From positions 7,514,501-7,578,500 of the forward strand of contig CM069765.1 in assembly GCA_036169595.1 (NCBI GenBank): a DNA stretch of 64,000 nt, written 5' to 3'. The notes beneath the pieces were generated by a model, which worked only from the letters and a program-made list of their open reading frames with translations, was not told where the DNA came from and searched no databases. Below are positions 44,849 through 64,000 of the stretch, in pieces (the first letter of the stretch is position 1; every line of letters starts with the position of its first letter). The position numbers and the translations under genes were made by a program. This stretch comes from Dictyostelium firmibasis (taxonomy: Eukaryota > Evosea > Eumycetozoa > Dictyosteliales > Dictyosteliaceae).

Positions 44849-46084
44849 ATGATAAAAAACCAAGACACATTTTTTTCAGTTTGGAGAAATTTAGTAATTA
44901 GAAATGTTATACTTTATCATTTAAAATTATATAAAAAATGTAGAAGAAAATCTTTTAAAGATATTAAACAATTTAGAGAATATAAAAAAAGAGAATACAT
45001 AGAGAAATTAATATTAGAACCTCAAAATAATAATCAAGATTACAGAGTTATAAGAGAGAAGGATATACCATACTCTGTCAAACATTTGAAATTGTATAGT
45101 ATTATAGGAATTGAATCATTTGTTAGCAACAATCATTTTAACCTAATTAAATTATACATTGATTGTATATCAGTAGTGAATCGATTTACTGTTGGTTTAT
45201 TACCTTTAAGTATTTTAGAGTTATCATTATTAAATTATAAATTTGAAATCGATGAAATTGGAATATTACCATGTAATTTAAAGAGATTTGAAGTTTTATT
45301 TAAAGAAGATCATTATTATTATTTATATTCAAATTCAAATATTCAGCAAAAGAAATATTTACCTATTGAAGTTGGGTGCATACCTGAATCAGTTGAACAT
45401 ATCTATTATACAGGTTTTTATTTTTTTTCATCATTAAAAGAGGGTGTATTACCAAAGAATTTAAAATCAATAGAATTTTCAAAATCATTCGATCAAACTT
45501 TGGTACCTGGTTTATTACCAAACTCATTAGAGTCAATTAAATTTGGTTGGTATTTTACAAATAAAAAAGAACCTTTAACAAAAGGTATGCTACCAGATTC
45601 ATTGAAATCAATCATTTTCAGATCATTTTTTAATACCAAAATTGAAGATGGTGCACTTCCAACCTCTTTAAAGTATTTAAGATTCGGTAGATGCTATGAA
45701 CATCCATTAACACCCAATACTTTACCACTAAACTTAGAATCTTTAACACTTGGTCATAAATATGATACTCAAATACCATTGGGAATATTATCGAAATTAA
45801 ACTCTTTAAAAACTTTAGTATTAGGTAGTTGCTATAATTCAATAATTATTCCTTCCTCATTACCAAATTCTTTAACATTTTTAAAATTTTCTATAAAATA
45901 TAATCAATCAATAGATATAGATTCAGTATTACCAAAATCTTTAAAAACTTTAGTTTTCAATGAAAACACTTTAACTTATAACTCATTAATTAAAATTCTT
46001 CACTCAAATAAAAACAATACCATTTCAAAAAAAAAAAATATTTATAATTTACCTTCAATTGTAACTATAAATATTAATCGATAA
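44849..46084 (+). CDS. FNIP repeat-containing protein
   Basis: A single exon codes for 411 residues. The leader FFSVWRNLVIRNVILYHLKL is the aromatic N-terminus shared with the gene at 993-3005. Repeats run from about residue 110 to 380, for example LPNSLESIKFGWYF, LPDSLKSIIFRSFFNTKI and LPTSLKYLRFGRCYEHPL, each ending in an aromatic residue plus Asn or His. It is shorter than the other copy. No catalytic domain is seen; a binding role is inferred. It is flanked on both sides by the tiny paralogous genes. Confidence 0.9.
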   Translation: MIKNQDTFFSVWRNLVIRNVILYHLKLYKKCRRKSFKDIKQFREYKKREYIEKLILEPQNNNQDYRVIREKDIPYSVKHLKLYSIIGIESFVSNNHFNLIKLYIDCISVVNRFTVGLLPLSILELSLLNYKFEIDEIGILPCNLKRFEVLFKEDHYYYLYSNSNIQQKKYLPIEVGCIPESVEHIYYTGFYFFSSLKEGVLPKNLKSIEFSKSFDQTLVPGLLPNSLESIKFGWYFTNKKEPLTKGMLPDSLKSIIFRSFFNTKIEDGALPTSLKYLRFGRCYEHPLTPNTLPLNLESLTLGHKYDTQIPLGILSKLNSLKTLVLGSCYNSIIIPSSLPNSLTFLKFSIKYNQSIDIDSVLPKSLKTLVFNENTLTYNSLIKILHSNKNNTISKKKNIYNLPSIVTININR

Positions 46085-46828
46085 GGTTTTAAATAGGTTT
46101 TTTTAAATTTTTTTACTATGCTCTTATATTGTGAAGGTGGCTGATAGAATTTATAAAACTAAACGATATCAAATAATTAAAAAGAAACATTGGATATATA
46201 ATAAAAACAATAACAATAGAAGCTATGAATTCAACTGATAGAGATATATACAAATTTAATAAAAAAATACTTTTATTAATAAAATCTTCAAATGATTTTA
46301 AGAAATTGTAATTGGCTTCATTTGGATTTGGAGCAGCCTATCCAAATCTGCGTCACTATTAAGACCACTAGTGCACCACTTGATATAACATTCAAATGAA
46401 CAACGAAATACATATTATATTTGTTTATAATTCTGTAAATATTTTGTTTTTAAATATCTGTTTTTATAAAATGATTTTTTTTAATTTTTTAATTTTTTTT
46501 ATTTTTAATAATATTAACATTGGTTTATTTAAAGCAATATATATAAATATGAATATATAATTATATGGAACATACATAGCAGATTAGCACAAAATTTAGT
46601 TAATGTTAATACCAAAATACAGTAATTAAATAATGGATGGCAATAATAATAATACCAATATTTCCCATCCAAATCGTATGGTTTGTGGGCATGAACTATA
46701 TATATATATATTTTTACCCAAAAAAAAATTTTAAATAATAAATGAAGATATTAAAAAATTTAAAATTAATAAAAACAATTAATTATATTTAAAGTTTTAT
46801 TTTTTAATTTATTACGATCGAAAAAATT
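46085..46828. other. spacer with possible gene remnants
   Basis: This is less AT-extreme than other spacers. At 46131-46240 one frame reads RIYKTKRYQIIKKKHW before a stop. Near 46310-46390 a GC-richer stretch (GGATTTGGAGCAGCC) lies in no long frame. At 46633 a short frame reads MDGNNNNTNISHPNRMVCGH. None is supported as a gene; they may be worn gene pieces. Confidence 0.3.
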
Positions 46829-47130
46829 CTAATACTTTCTGCATGGTGGGTGACATGGTGGTGGATGTGGATGACAGATTGGTTTTGGACAGCCACCTCC
46901 GGTTCCCCATGATTTTGATGGGCCTCCACCATTTCCTCCATATCCGGATACTTGGTTACCAGTTAAACCCATACAATTTGAAGTGGAACCTGAGATTTCT
47001 GCATTATTTGAACTGTTTGAACCATTTCCAAGGTTAGTAATTGAATCTAAAAAAAAAAAAAAATTTAATTAATAAAAAAAAACTAAAAAAAAATTATAGT
47101 TTTATAATTCTATATACTAATAATTGTCAT
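46829..47130 (-). CDS. small Gly/His/Cys-rich protein, copy 2
   Basis: Exons (minus strand) 47130-47118 (13 nt) and 47046-46829 give 76 residues, closely similar to copy 1 at 43736-44062. It starts MTIINSITNLGNG and ends CPKPICHPHPPPCHPPCRKY. The Cys pattern C-x4-C-x6-C-x3-C is complete here. The two genes share intron position, phase and splice signals, so they arose by local duplication, with the FNIP gene now between them. Function unknown. Confidence 0.75.
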
Positions 47131-47559
47131 TTTATGATTTATTTAGATAATACAATTTTTTTTTTTATTTTCTTTTTATAGTTTTTTTTTTTCAAAAATT
47201 AAGACATACATTTCTAAAAATTGAAAAATCATACGCACATTATCTAAAATGAGTGACTTTTATTATTTTTTTTAAAAGGAATCCCATTTCACTCTTTTTT
47301 TTTTTTTAGTTTTGAACCAAATTTTTTTTTTTTCTATTGATTTTCATTTGTTTTTCACACAAACATAAAAGGGACCTATAAAAAGTTCACAAACTCACCG
47401 TTTAAATAAAAAAATCAAAAATTGTTCAAATAGTTTTTTTTTTCTTCAATTTTTAACATTTATATATAAATATATAAAATTAACAAATACCTTATAAAGA
47501 AAAATAAAAATTTCAAAATTGTTAAAAACAATATTTAATTAATAAAGATATAGACATAG

Positions 47560-48186
47560 TACCACCAATTGATGTAAACATTTGATATTAATAAGCTAAT
47601 TATCGAAACAGATTTTGCAGTTATTTCAAAGAATGTTATTGATATCAATACTAAAGATTCAATTCTAATTTTTAAAGGTGAAATGAAAATAGTTGGACAA
47701 CCAGAGCAAATCTAAGTTTTTTCAAAGTTTTTTCCTAATTCTTGTAATTTATGTTTTTAATTTTTTATTGACTTTAATTATATAAAAAAATATTCATAAA
47801 AACAAATTATTATTAATAAAGATTTTAAATTTTTATAAATGATGATAAATAACTTTATTAAATATAAATTTTTTTGTTTTAATATTACAGTAATTAATTT
47901 ACTCTCTAAAAATTAATTTTACATTAAACCGAAATTTGGTCTTGTGAATAATAAGTTTTCAGTTTTTAATGCAGAGTATTCATTTAATGTAACAGAATTT
48001 AATTTGTTTCCTTTTGAATCGATATTTGAACTATGGATATTGATACTACAGTTTGAAAATAATTTAGAAAAGGAGTCTATTTTTTTTATAAAATTTTCAT
48101 TAGTAAATAAATCTATTTATAAAATCATATCCATTGAAACCTACCAAATAACATTTTTTTTTTATAATTATTTCTTTCAATTTTAA
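47560..48186 (+). pseudogene. possible worn gene fragments
   Basis: Two stretches have protein-like composition but no usable start. At about 47587-47715 a frame reads LIIETDFAVISKNVIDIN and on to a stop. At 47920-48186 a frame of about 80 codons has no ATG and contains FIKFSLVNKSIYKIIS, which resembles the end of an F-box. They are in an otherwise empty 1.5-kb spacer. They could be exons of an unrecognised gene rather than remnants. Confidence 0.25.
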
Positions 48187-48513
48187 AATTAAATAATAAA
48201 ATAATTTCAAAATTTTCTGTCAACCCTATTTATATTTGATTTGTTTACCCCATTTTACCAAATTATTACAAAAAATATTATTTTTAAATTAAAATTACTA
48301 TTTATTATTAAAAAAAAAAAATCTATAAATAATAAATCTGCAAGATTATAAAAAGATCGATTTTTTAAAAGTATTTGAAAAAAAAAATATAAAACACACA
48401 CCAAAATTTTAAACAATAATCAAAAAATTTAAAAAATCAATTAAAATAAATGATAACATTAAAAATTAAATAATTTAAACATTTAAAAACGACATTGTCC
48501 TTTAATATTTTAT

Positions 48514-48527
48514 AAACGGATCCGTTT
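48514..48527. other. 14-bp perfect palindrome followed by T run
   Basis: AAACGGATCCGTTT is a perfect palindrome, GC-rich for a spacer, followed by about 18 T residues. It lies about 80 bp beyond the stop of med12 on the minus strand. Confidence 0.5.
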
Positions 48528-48605
48528 TTTTTTTTTTTTTTTTTAGTTTATGTTCTGTTCTGTTTTGTTTGTTTTTTTTTTTATAGTTTATTTGTTTTTT
48601 TAATT

Positions 48606-57386
<8,781 letters not shown>

Positions 57387-58417
57387 ATGGATGTATTCAG
57401 ATATCTTTTTTTTTTTCTTTTTTTTTTAATCTTTAAATTTATATGTCGTTAATCATATTATGATTTGTATATATGTAAATATCTCTCAAACTCTATCCCT
57501 CTATCACTTTCTCTCTATGTCTGTTTTTGATTTCTATGTATTTAATTAATTATTATTTTTATAAAATAATTATGGTAATTTATATTGTGTTACTATTACT
57601 TTACTGTTATTACTATTATTGATTATTGAAAAAATAATTATAATATGCTTTTATAAAAAAAAATTTTGGTTTTTTTTTTTTTTTTTTTTTTCAAAAAAAA
57701 AAATTAATCTTTATAATTTTTTTATATCTGTACTAAGGATTGTGGCATAAATATGACCTTAATTATTATTAAATCATTAAAAAAATAAAAATAAATAAAA
57801 AATTAATTAAATATGAATAAAAAAAAAAAGAAAAAAAAAAAAAAAAAAAAAAAATATTTGAAAACAAATAAAAAAAATAATAATTAAAAAAAAAAAAAAA
57901 AAAGAAAAAAATTTCAAAAAAAAAAATTTTATTTTTATTTTTTTTTTTTTTTTTTTTTTTTTTTATTTTTGGCAAATAAGTTCAATTTAATTTTCAAATT
58001 TCTTAAAATCTTTATTTATTTAGAAAGATTATAAGTTTCATAATTCTACAAAGATTGAATTGAAATTGATTTATGTGATTTCTAAATTTTTTAATTTATT
58101 CTACAAAAATGAAGTTCAAAGTTATTTTTTTAAAAAAAAAAAATTTTAATTAAATTTTTCTATTTTTTTTTTAATATTTGATTTTAACAGAAAAAAATAT
58201 TTATTTATTTAAAATTATCTATCGTTTATTAAATATTTTCTTTTCCTAGTTTGGTTAACCAAAATTTTTGAAAAAATAAAAAAAAAATAATTAAATAAAA
58301 ATAAAAATAATAATTGGTTGATACAGTTCACAAAAATTTTTTTTATTTTTTTTTTTTATTTTTTTTAATTTTTTTTCAATTTTTTTTTTTTTTTTTAAAA
58401 AAATTTCATAAATTTTT

Positions 58418-58449
<32 letters not shown>

Positions 58450-58729
58450 TTGCCTCCATCAACACCATTACAGTAAATTTAATAAATAAATAGATTAAAG
58501 TTTTTTCATCTATATATTTGAATCCTCAAATTTACACATTAAATTAATTAATACAATATATTAATAGCTAAAAAAAAAGAGAAGAAAATTTTTTTTTTTT
58601 TTTTTTTTTCCTAATTACCATCTTGTGTGCTTGGTCAAAACAACAACTACAACAATAATAGTAACCAACCATCATAATAACCCAAGAAACATAATAACCA
58701 ATATCAATAGAAGTAATAATAAATAAAAA
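57387..58729. other. divergent intergenic region
   Basis: 1.3 kb between the starts of med12 and the LSM14 gene, mostly A and T runs. A pyrimidine-rich stretch lies at 57480-57530 (CTCTATCCCTCTATCAC), just upstream of med12. No gene was seen. Confidence 0.5.
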
Positions 58730-58868
58730 ATGGCTACACCATACATAGGTGCTAAAATAGTATTAATCTCAAAAAGTCTTGTTAGATATGAGGGTATTCT
58801 TTATACCATCGATCCAAATGATAATACCTTATCTTTAAAAAATGGTATGTTTTTTAATCTAATGAACT

Positions 58869-58900
<32 letters not shown>

Positions 58901-58927
58901 TATATATTATTCCTTAGATCAAAGTTT

Positions 58928-58968
<41 letters not shown>

Positions 58969-60893
58969 TTCCTCCTTTTTTTTTCAAAAATTTCCCAACT
59001 AACCCCAAATTTTCTTTTTTTTTCTTTAATATTTTTTAATATGATTACTATCATTAATTTTCTTTTTAAATAACTTACATAGTTAAATCATTTGGTACTG
59101 AAGGAAGAAAACAACAAGGTGTTCAAGTTCCGCCATCAGCAGAAATTTTTGATTACATTGTTTTCAAGAGTACAGATATTATTGATCTCAATATTTGTGA
59201 TTACCCAACCACTCCAACAGATGACAAATTAACAACATCAAAGTCAACCACCACATCTAGTACACCATCTTCAACAACCAGTACACCACATTTAACAACA
59301 CCAAGTGGTAAACCAACTTCAACACCATCACCAAATGGAGTTTCCAATCAACCAACTCAACAACCAACTCAACAACAACAACCAACTCAACAACAACCAA
59401 CTCAACAACAACAACAACAACCAACTCAACAACAACCAGCTCAACAACAATCACCACAACAACCAATGGGTATGAATGGCGGTATTCCAAATTTCCAACA
59501 ATATGGAAACTACTCGAATCAACCACAATATAGCAACTACCCACAATTTATGCCACCATATGGTGGTATGCCAATGTACAGTCCATACATGAACTACTAC
59601 CCATATGGCTATGGTATGCCACAAGGCCAACCAATGAATCAACCACCATATGGTGTTTATAAACCACCAGCAGCTGTTCCAGTGACCCCTCTTGCCAATC
59701 AACAACCACATCAACCAACCATTTCTAATACCACCCCAACCGTCGCTCCCGTTGCACCATCAACCACCACTCCAGCAGTTTCAACTCCAGCTCAAACTCC
59801 AACAGCAACTTCAACAACTACCCCAGCTGTAACAACACCGGCCACCGTAGCACCAGTTACACCACAACCAACAACCTCAAAGCCAGCTGCAGTCACCCCA
59901 GCTGTTTCAACCCCAACACCAACCCCAGTACCAGTTGTTTCAGCTCCAACCCCAACCCCAACCCCAGCACCAGCACCAGCACCAGCACCAGTTACTCCAA
60001 CTCCAACAGTCAGAGTTGACCCATCAAGTGGCCCAATTACCGCTGCCGCTGTTGTTGCTGCTGCCACAGGTATCGCAGGTATTCAAGGAACAACTACATC
60101 TGCACCAAACACAAACACACCAAATAATCAAAGATTCAACAATCAATACAATCAAAACAGAAACAACACAAGATACCAAGGTAATAATAATAATAACCAT
60201 AACAACCAAAACAGAACACCGGTTAATGGTCAAACACAAGTACAAAACCAACACCATCATCATCAACAACAACAACAACAACAGCAACAACAACAACAAC
60301 AACAACAATTTAGAAAGAGATACAACAATAACAATCAATCAATATCTCCAAATAACAATGTACCATCAACAAACAATAACTTCCAACAAAGAGGAAACAA
60401 CTATAAAAAACATCACAACCAACCAAAAACCACCAAAGAATCATTGGAAGAATTTGATTTTGAATTATCAAACTCTAAATTTAGCAAGGATAAATTGGCC
60501 GAAGAATTCACCACTACAGAAATCACTAGCAATAGTATCTCCAGCAGCATTAGCAGTACCTCTGGTTTGAACGAGGATGAAATTGAGGAGTCTGCAATCG
60601 AAGCCATCACAAGTGGTATCTCTCATTTACCAACCTACTCACCAACCAGCTTCTTTGATAGTATTTCATGTGAAGCTTTGGAGAAGGCAAACGAAGGTCA
60701 AGGTCAAGGTAAATCAAAATCACTCTACGAACAAAGAAAAATCGATCAAGAAACCTTTGGTGTTTCATCAGTTAGATATGGAAGAGGTGGTAGAGGTGGA
60801 AGAGGTGGTAGACATAACACAAGCCATAGATACTATAACAATAGTAACTCTACCCAAAACAAAACAAATACATTTCAACAAAAAACTCAATAA
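58730..60893 (+). CDS. LSM14/Scd6/RAP55 homologue
   Basis: Exons 58730-58844 and 59083-60893 join in phase to about 641 residues. The N-terminal LSm14 domain (residues 1-80) has [20 protein letters not shown] and [16 protein letters not shown] long Pro/Thr/Ala/Gln-rich linker follows. Near residues 480-500 is the DFDF box [17 protein letters not shown], then an FFD-type box [17 protein letters not shown], a TFG box QETFGVSS, and a C-terminal RGG stretch ([13 protein letters not shown]). This order is diagnostic for LSM14 proteins, which bind mRNA, repress translation and build P-bodies with Dhh1/DDX6-type helicases. The start is set by the conserved LSm beginning; exon 1 is only 115 nt. Confidence 0.93.
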
Positions 60894-61151
60894 TTTTATT
60901 AATTAATAATAATACAAAAAAAAAAAAAAATACAAAAAAAAAAACAATTATATTTTTGAGCGATCAAATATTTCATTCAAAAACAAAATACAAAACAAAA
61001 TAATAATTTTTTTTTTTAAGAAGAAAATAAAAAAAAAATAATAATAATAATAATAAAATACAAGAATAAACAAATAATAGTCTATATGAAACAAATTAAA
61101 TAAAATAAAAAAAAAATTAAAAAAAAATAAATGTTAAAAAATTCATTCAAT

Positions 61152-61868
61152 TTATTTTCCTTTACTTTGAGATCTAGTTTTAATTGTTGAAATGGCAGGA
61201 GTGAATGATAGGGATGTAGGAGGTGATGGAGATGGAGATGGAGTTGATTTAGTTTTTTTTACTTTTTTAGAAGAGATTGTTGTGGTAGTGGTAGTGGTAG
61301 TTGTTTTTGTGGCTTTTTTCTTCTTTACAATGGTTGGAGTACCTGCTTGAGATTTTGGAGGTAACCAACTTGGCCATTCCACTCCTTTATAACTTGAGAA
61401 ATGTAACTTTTCACCTATGTAATAATTTCTATAAGAGGAAACAACATCGGTCCAACAATTGGTTGGAACAACTTTATAAGTGTCTGGCATACAAAGTGGC
61501 ATAATTGGTGCTGGAGCAGTAGTTTTTGGTAATTGTGTTGGGTAGTTATTTGTTAAAAAGTCCATATGGGTTTTACATGAATGGATTTTACCATATCTGG
61601 TGGTATATTCTTGTAATAAACTATGACAATAGTCGGAAACAATGTCATAGGTTTTGTTATTAGTTCTGACCCATTTTGTGAGTGGATGGTTAGTATGTGT
61701 AAGTTTCATTGGATTTGGTGCTTTTAATTTCCAATCTGAAGTTGGCTCCATTAAATGCCAAGTACTATAAAGAAGTTGAGTTGCTTCTAAGATTAATTTT
61801 ACAACATGTTTATCATTATGATATCTTGCACTTGTAGATGCAACTAAATCTAAATAAAAAAGATTCAT
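61152..61868 (-). CDS. phage/giant-virus-like conserved protein
   Basis: A single exon codes for 238 residues. It starts MNLFYLDLVASTSARYHNDK and continues with HVVKLILEATQLLYS, THTNHPLTKWVR, YTTRYGKIHSCKTHM, MPDTYKV and YRNYYIGEKLHF. I recall the same block order in unnamed proteins of tailed phages and large DNA viruses, where the start reads much like LDxDPxxAAxYHxDKHVVKM. The conserved His and Asp/Lys residues suggest an enzyme, but I do not know the reaction. The last 60 residues (Lys/Thr/Ser-rich) look like a Dictyostelium addition and may direct it to the nucleus. Base use matches its neighbours, so any transfer would be old. Confidence 0.8.
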   Translation of the reverse strand: MNLFYLDLVASTSARYHNDKHVVKLILEATQLLYSTWHLMEPTSDWKLKAPNPMKLTHTNHPLTKWVRTNNKTYDIVSDYCHSLLQEYTTRYGKIHSCKTHMDFLTNNYPTQLPKTTAPAPIMPLCMPDTYKVVPTNCWTDVVSSYRNYYIGEKLHFSSYKGVEWPSWLPPKSQAGTPTIVKKKKATKTTTTTTTTTISSKKVKKTKSTPSPSPSPPTSLSFTPAISTIKTRSQSKGK

Positions 61869-61985
61869 TATTTTTTATTTTTATTTTTTTCAATAATTTG
61901 TAAAAATAAAAATAATTGGGCACAAAAAATAAATTAAAAAAAAAAAAGATTATGTTTGGTGTATTGTTTTTATTAATTAATTTTT

Positions 61986-62036
<51 letters not shown>

Positions 62037-62039
62037 TTT
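61986..62039. repeat. (TTTA)n microsatellite
   Basis: About 13 tandem TTTA units some 120 bp upstream of the ATG of the minus-strand virus-like gene. Confidence 0.85.
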
Positions 62040-62425
62040 TTGTTGATTTGGTGAATTAATTTTGGAAATGAATTCACAAATAAAAAAAAAAAAATATAAA
62101 AAAAATTAAATTAAAATTAAAAACAAATAAAAAAAAAAAAATAAAAAAATGAAAAATAAAAAAATTTGAAAAAAATAAAATTAAATGTTGTCATTTTGGA
62201 AAAACAACAAATTCTTGTAATTAATTAATGAATCATAGGTTTTTATTTTTACAATTTTTATTTTTTATTTTTTTTTTATTTTTAATTTTTTTCTTTTTAA
62301 AGATTTAAATAAAGTTTTTTTTTTTTAAAATGTTTTTTTTCAAATACAATAACATATAATTCATTTTTTTTATAATGATTAAGTGTTTAAATACTTGAAG
62401 TTATCGGATTGATACTATGGCCACA

Positions 62426-62492
62426 GAACATAAAGGAACAGAATACGTTCTTATGCAAAAATAAAGTAACGAAATCGTTCTGCGTTCGATTT
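62426..62492. promoter_or_regulatory. cluster of GAAC/GTTC motifs and hairpins
   Basis: GAAC occurs at 62426 and 62436 and GTTC at 62447, 62477 and 62484, all within 62 bp. GAAC-N7-GTTC (62436-62450) is extended by CATAA and TTATG into an imperfect hairpin. A second hairpin is AAATCG/CGATTT (62472-62492). It lies in a divergent promoter region, so a protein-binding array is the simplest reading; a small RNA is possible. Confidence 0.35.
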
Positions 62493-62720
62493 TCAACTTT
62501 CTTTTCTCACCTTTTTATTTTATTTTTTTTTTTTTAAAAAAAATAAAAATAAAAATAAAAAAAAAAAATAAAAATAAAAATAAAAAAATCTTGCAAAAAT
62601 TTTTAAACAAAAAAAATTTTATTCGCTTTTTTTTTTTTTTTATTTATCTTTTAGTTTAAAGTTTTTTTTTTATTTTTATTTTTATTTTTATTTTTATTTT
62701 ATATAATACAGATTGAGAGA

Positions 62721-63477
62721 ATGTCAGAGGTTATATTGGGCACAGAAATAATTGGGAAAAATGGAATTAAACTATTTACTAGATTAATGGATATTAATGA
62801 CACTGATAGTGTGGTAACAGTTGTCAATTGGGCATATCGTGGTAAAGAGGGTACAAATCCATGGGCTACTGAACAAGGTTTAGTAGATGTAGGTTATTAA
62901 AAAAATAAATTAAAAAAAAAAAATTTATTAATTTATTTTTTATTTTATTTATTTTTTATATTAAAAAAAAAAAAAAAAGGGATCTAGAGTTACACCAGAA
63001 ATGTTACATTCAGAATTAAAAATGGATTCAAAATTAATTAAATTAATGGTAGTCGAACATATAATTGAAGAAAGCGTTGACGGTGCATCAGAAGCAACAG
63101 AAGCAACAACAACAACAACAACAAATACAGAATCAGGAAACCAAAAAAGATTAGTTATTGGATGTGTTAAAATTGAAAGAGAATCATTAGAATCAAAAGA
63201 AGCAGTTGTTGGTATGTTGAGTGTTGATCCAAGTTACCAATCAAGTGGAATTGGCTCAATTTTAATTAGATTGGCAGAAAGAGAAATTCAATTATGGGGT
63301 GTTCAAGAATCACATTTACACGTTGTTAACGTTCGTGACACTTTGATTAATTGGTATAATAAAGTTGGTTATGTCACCACTGAAACAACCTTCCCATTTG
63401 ATATCGAAAAAAATGTTGCCCTAAAAGAGATTCACTTTGTATTATTAGTAAAAAATTTACCATTACTATCTAAATAG
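62721..63477 (+). CDS. GNAT-family N-acetyltransferase
   Basis: Exons 62721-62888 and 62980-63477 join in phase to 221 residues. The coenzyme A site is AVVGMLSVDPSYQSSGIGSI, containing the Q/R-x-x-G-x-G/A motif as QSSGIG, followed by LIRLAEREIQLWGV and the C-terminal NWYNKVGYV typical of the fold. An Ala/Thr-rich insert sits near residues 90-105. The substrate cannot be told from sequence. The acceptor lies directly after an A run and yields GSRVTPEM. The ATG is preceded by AGAGA in AT-rich DNA and is the first in frame. Confidence 0.87.
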
Positions 63478-63606
63478 ATAAAAAAAAAATAAAAAAAAAA
63501 AGTAATTAAACCAAAAAGACAATTTTCTTAAAACTTTTTTTTTGAAACACCTTTTCTGTTTATTTTTTTATTGATATTATTTTTATTTTTATCTTTATTA
63601 TTATCT

Positions 63607-64000
63607 TTATAATTTAAATTCTTTTCTTTTATTATCTTTTCTCTTTTTATTTAATGATTTTGTTTTTTCATCACCTTCATAATTGTCATTATCATCATCA
63701 TCATCATCATCACTGAGTTTTGAATTTGAAATTTTATTCATTGGTGGTTTCTTTGGGAAAATATTTTGGATTGGTTTTGGCGGTGAAGTTGTAACATTCT
63801 TTTTAGTTGGTGGTTTAGAGGTTAGTAATTCTGAGTCGACATCATCTAAATCACTTTCACCCCCTGAGAAAGATTCACAATCAAAAACAGAGTCATAATC
63901 AGTAGAAGATTCATCTTCATATTTTCTTTTCTTTGAATTTACTTTGGAAATAGATTTCTCTAGTTTTTTTGATTTTTGAGTTTTGAGAAGTTCCAATCTT
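63607..64000 (-). CDS. C-terminal part of a charged protein (window edge)
   Basis: The reading frame is open from the window end to a stop at 63607, about 130 residues; its start lies outside the window. It is rich in Lys, Ser, Asp and Glu with a basic KKRKYEDESS, an acidic ESDLDDVDSE, a Pro/Lys block (PPKPIQNIFPKKPP) and a run of seven Asp. Such tails are common in nuclear proteins. PIQNIFPK faintly resembles PCNA-contact motifs but is not decisive. It ends 129 bp from the convergent acetyltransferase gene. Confidence 0.6.
   Translation of the reverse strand, partial: RLELLKTQKSKKLEKSISKVNSKKRKYEDESSTDYDSVFDCESFSGGESDLDDVDSELLTSKPPTKKNVTTSPPKPIQNIFPKKPPMNKISNSKLSDDDDDDDNDNYEGDEKTKSLNKKRKDNKRKEFKL

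Larger units (their letters stand above)
61869..62720. other. divergent intergenic region with repeat and GAAC motifs
   Basis: 852 bp between the virus-like gene and the acetyltransferase gene. It holds a TTTA array (61986-62039), long A and T runs, and one complex stretch at 62380-62500, described separately. No gene was seen. Confidence 0.5.

Noticed and set aside
47944-48186. 80-codon frame as a complete gene
   Set aside because: It begins with GTG, not ATG, has no clear splice partner and no strong family match.

Overview
The window reads as nuclear DNA of the social amoeba Dictyostelium discoideum or a very close relative. Non-coding DNA is almost pure A/T. Proteins carry long Asn (AAT) and Gln (CAA) runs, introns are short and AT-rich with GTAAGT-type donors, FNIP-repeat genes are present, and tRNA genes carry a second B box just downstream. 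No bacterial operon logic applies: each gene is its own transcription unit, in mixed orientation.

Layout. 1-990: a tRNA-Lys(UUU) gene with a cluster of short tRNA-like retroposed repeats just upstream of it. 993-7460: an FNIP-repeat gene and a large poly-Asn B-box gene in tail-to-tail arrangement. 8850-11169: a fusion of a seven-pass THH1/TOM1/TOM3 membrane domain with a protein kinase. 11948-24860: a four-exon giant BEACH/WD40 gene, most likely lvsB (the LYST/beige relative). 25669-26544: a divergent Ras GTPase. 27019-27765: an intron-bearing tRNA-Ala(UGC) gene and three nested copies of the same tRNA-like repeat. 28650-31837: sec24 (COPII coat). 32174-33472: a METTL9/DREV methyltransferase. 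33524-36871: a GPATCH1-type protein with a poly-Q tract and an Arg-Asp tail. 37214-43536: four conserved genes (a small GON7-like candidate, a TPR-like/PH protein, a WD40-like protein and a CINP-like candidate). 43736-47130: a second FNIP gene between two tiny paralogous genes with 13-nt first exons. 48606-57386: med12 (Mediator kinase module), eight exons. 58730-60893: an LSM14/Scd6 homologue. 61152-61868: a gene resembling a phage/giant-virus family. 62721-63477: a GNAT acetyltransferase. 63607-64000: the C-terminal end of a gene running off the window.

The genes do not form one pathway. Several are core eukaryotic machinery: ER export (sec24), transcription (med12), RNA handling (GPATCH1-type, LSM14) and membrane traffic (lvsB).

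The most interesting signal is a family of about 165-190 bp elements with Pol III-type A and B boxes, A-rich 3' tails and about 10-bp flanking duplications. In both clusters the first element starts about 44-52 bp upstream of a tRNA gene and points away from it, the spacing known for TRE5 retrotransposons. They look like SINEs using the tRNA-targeting route. Separately, a 46-bp A-tailed insertion with a perfect 16-bp target duplication sits in a med12 intron, and a sister copy lies at the very start of the window downstream of tRNA-Lys.
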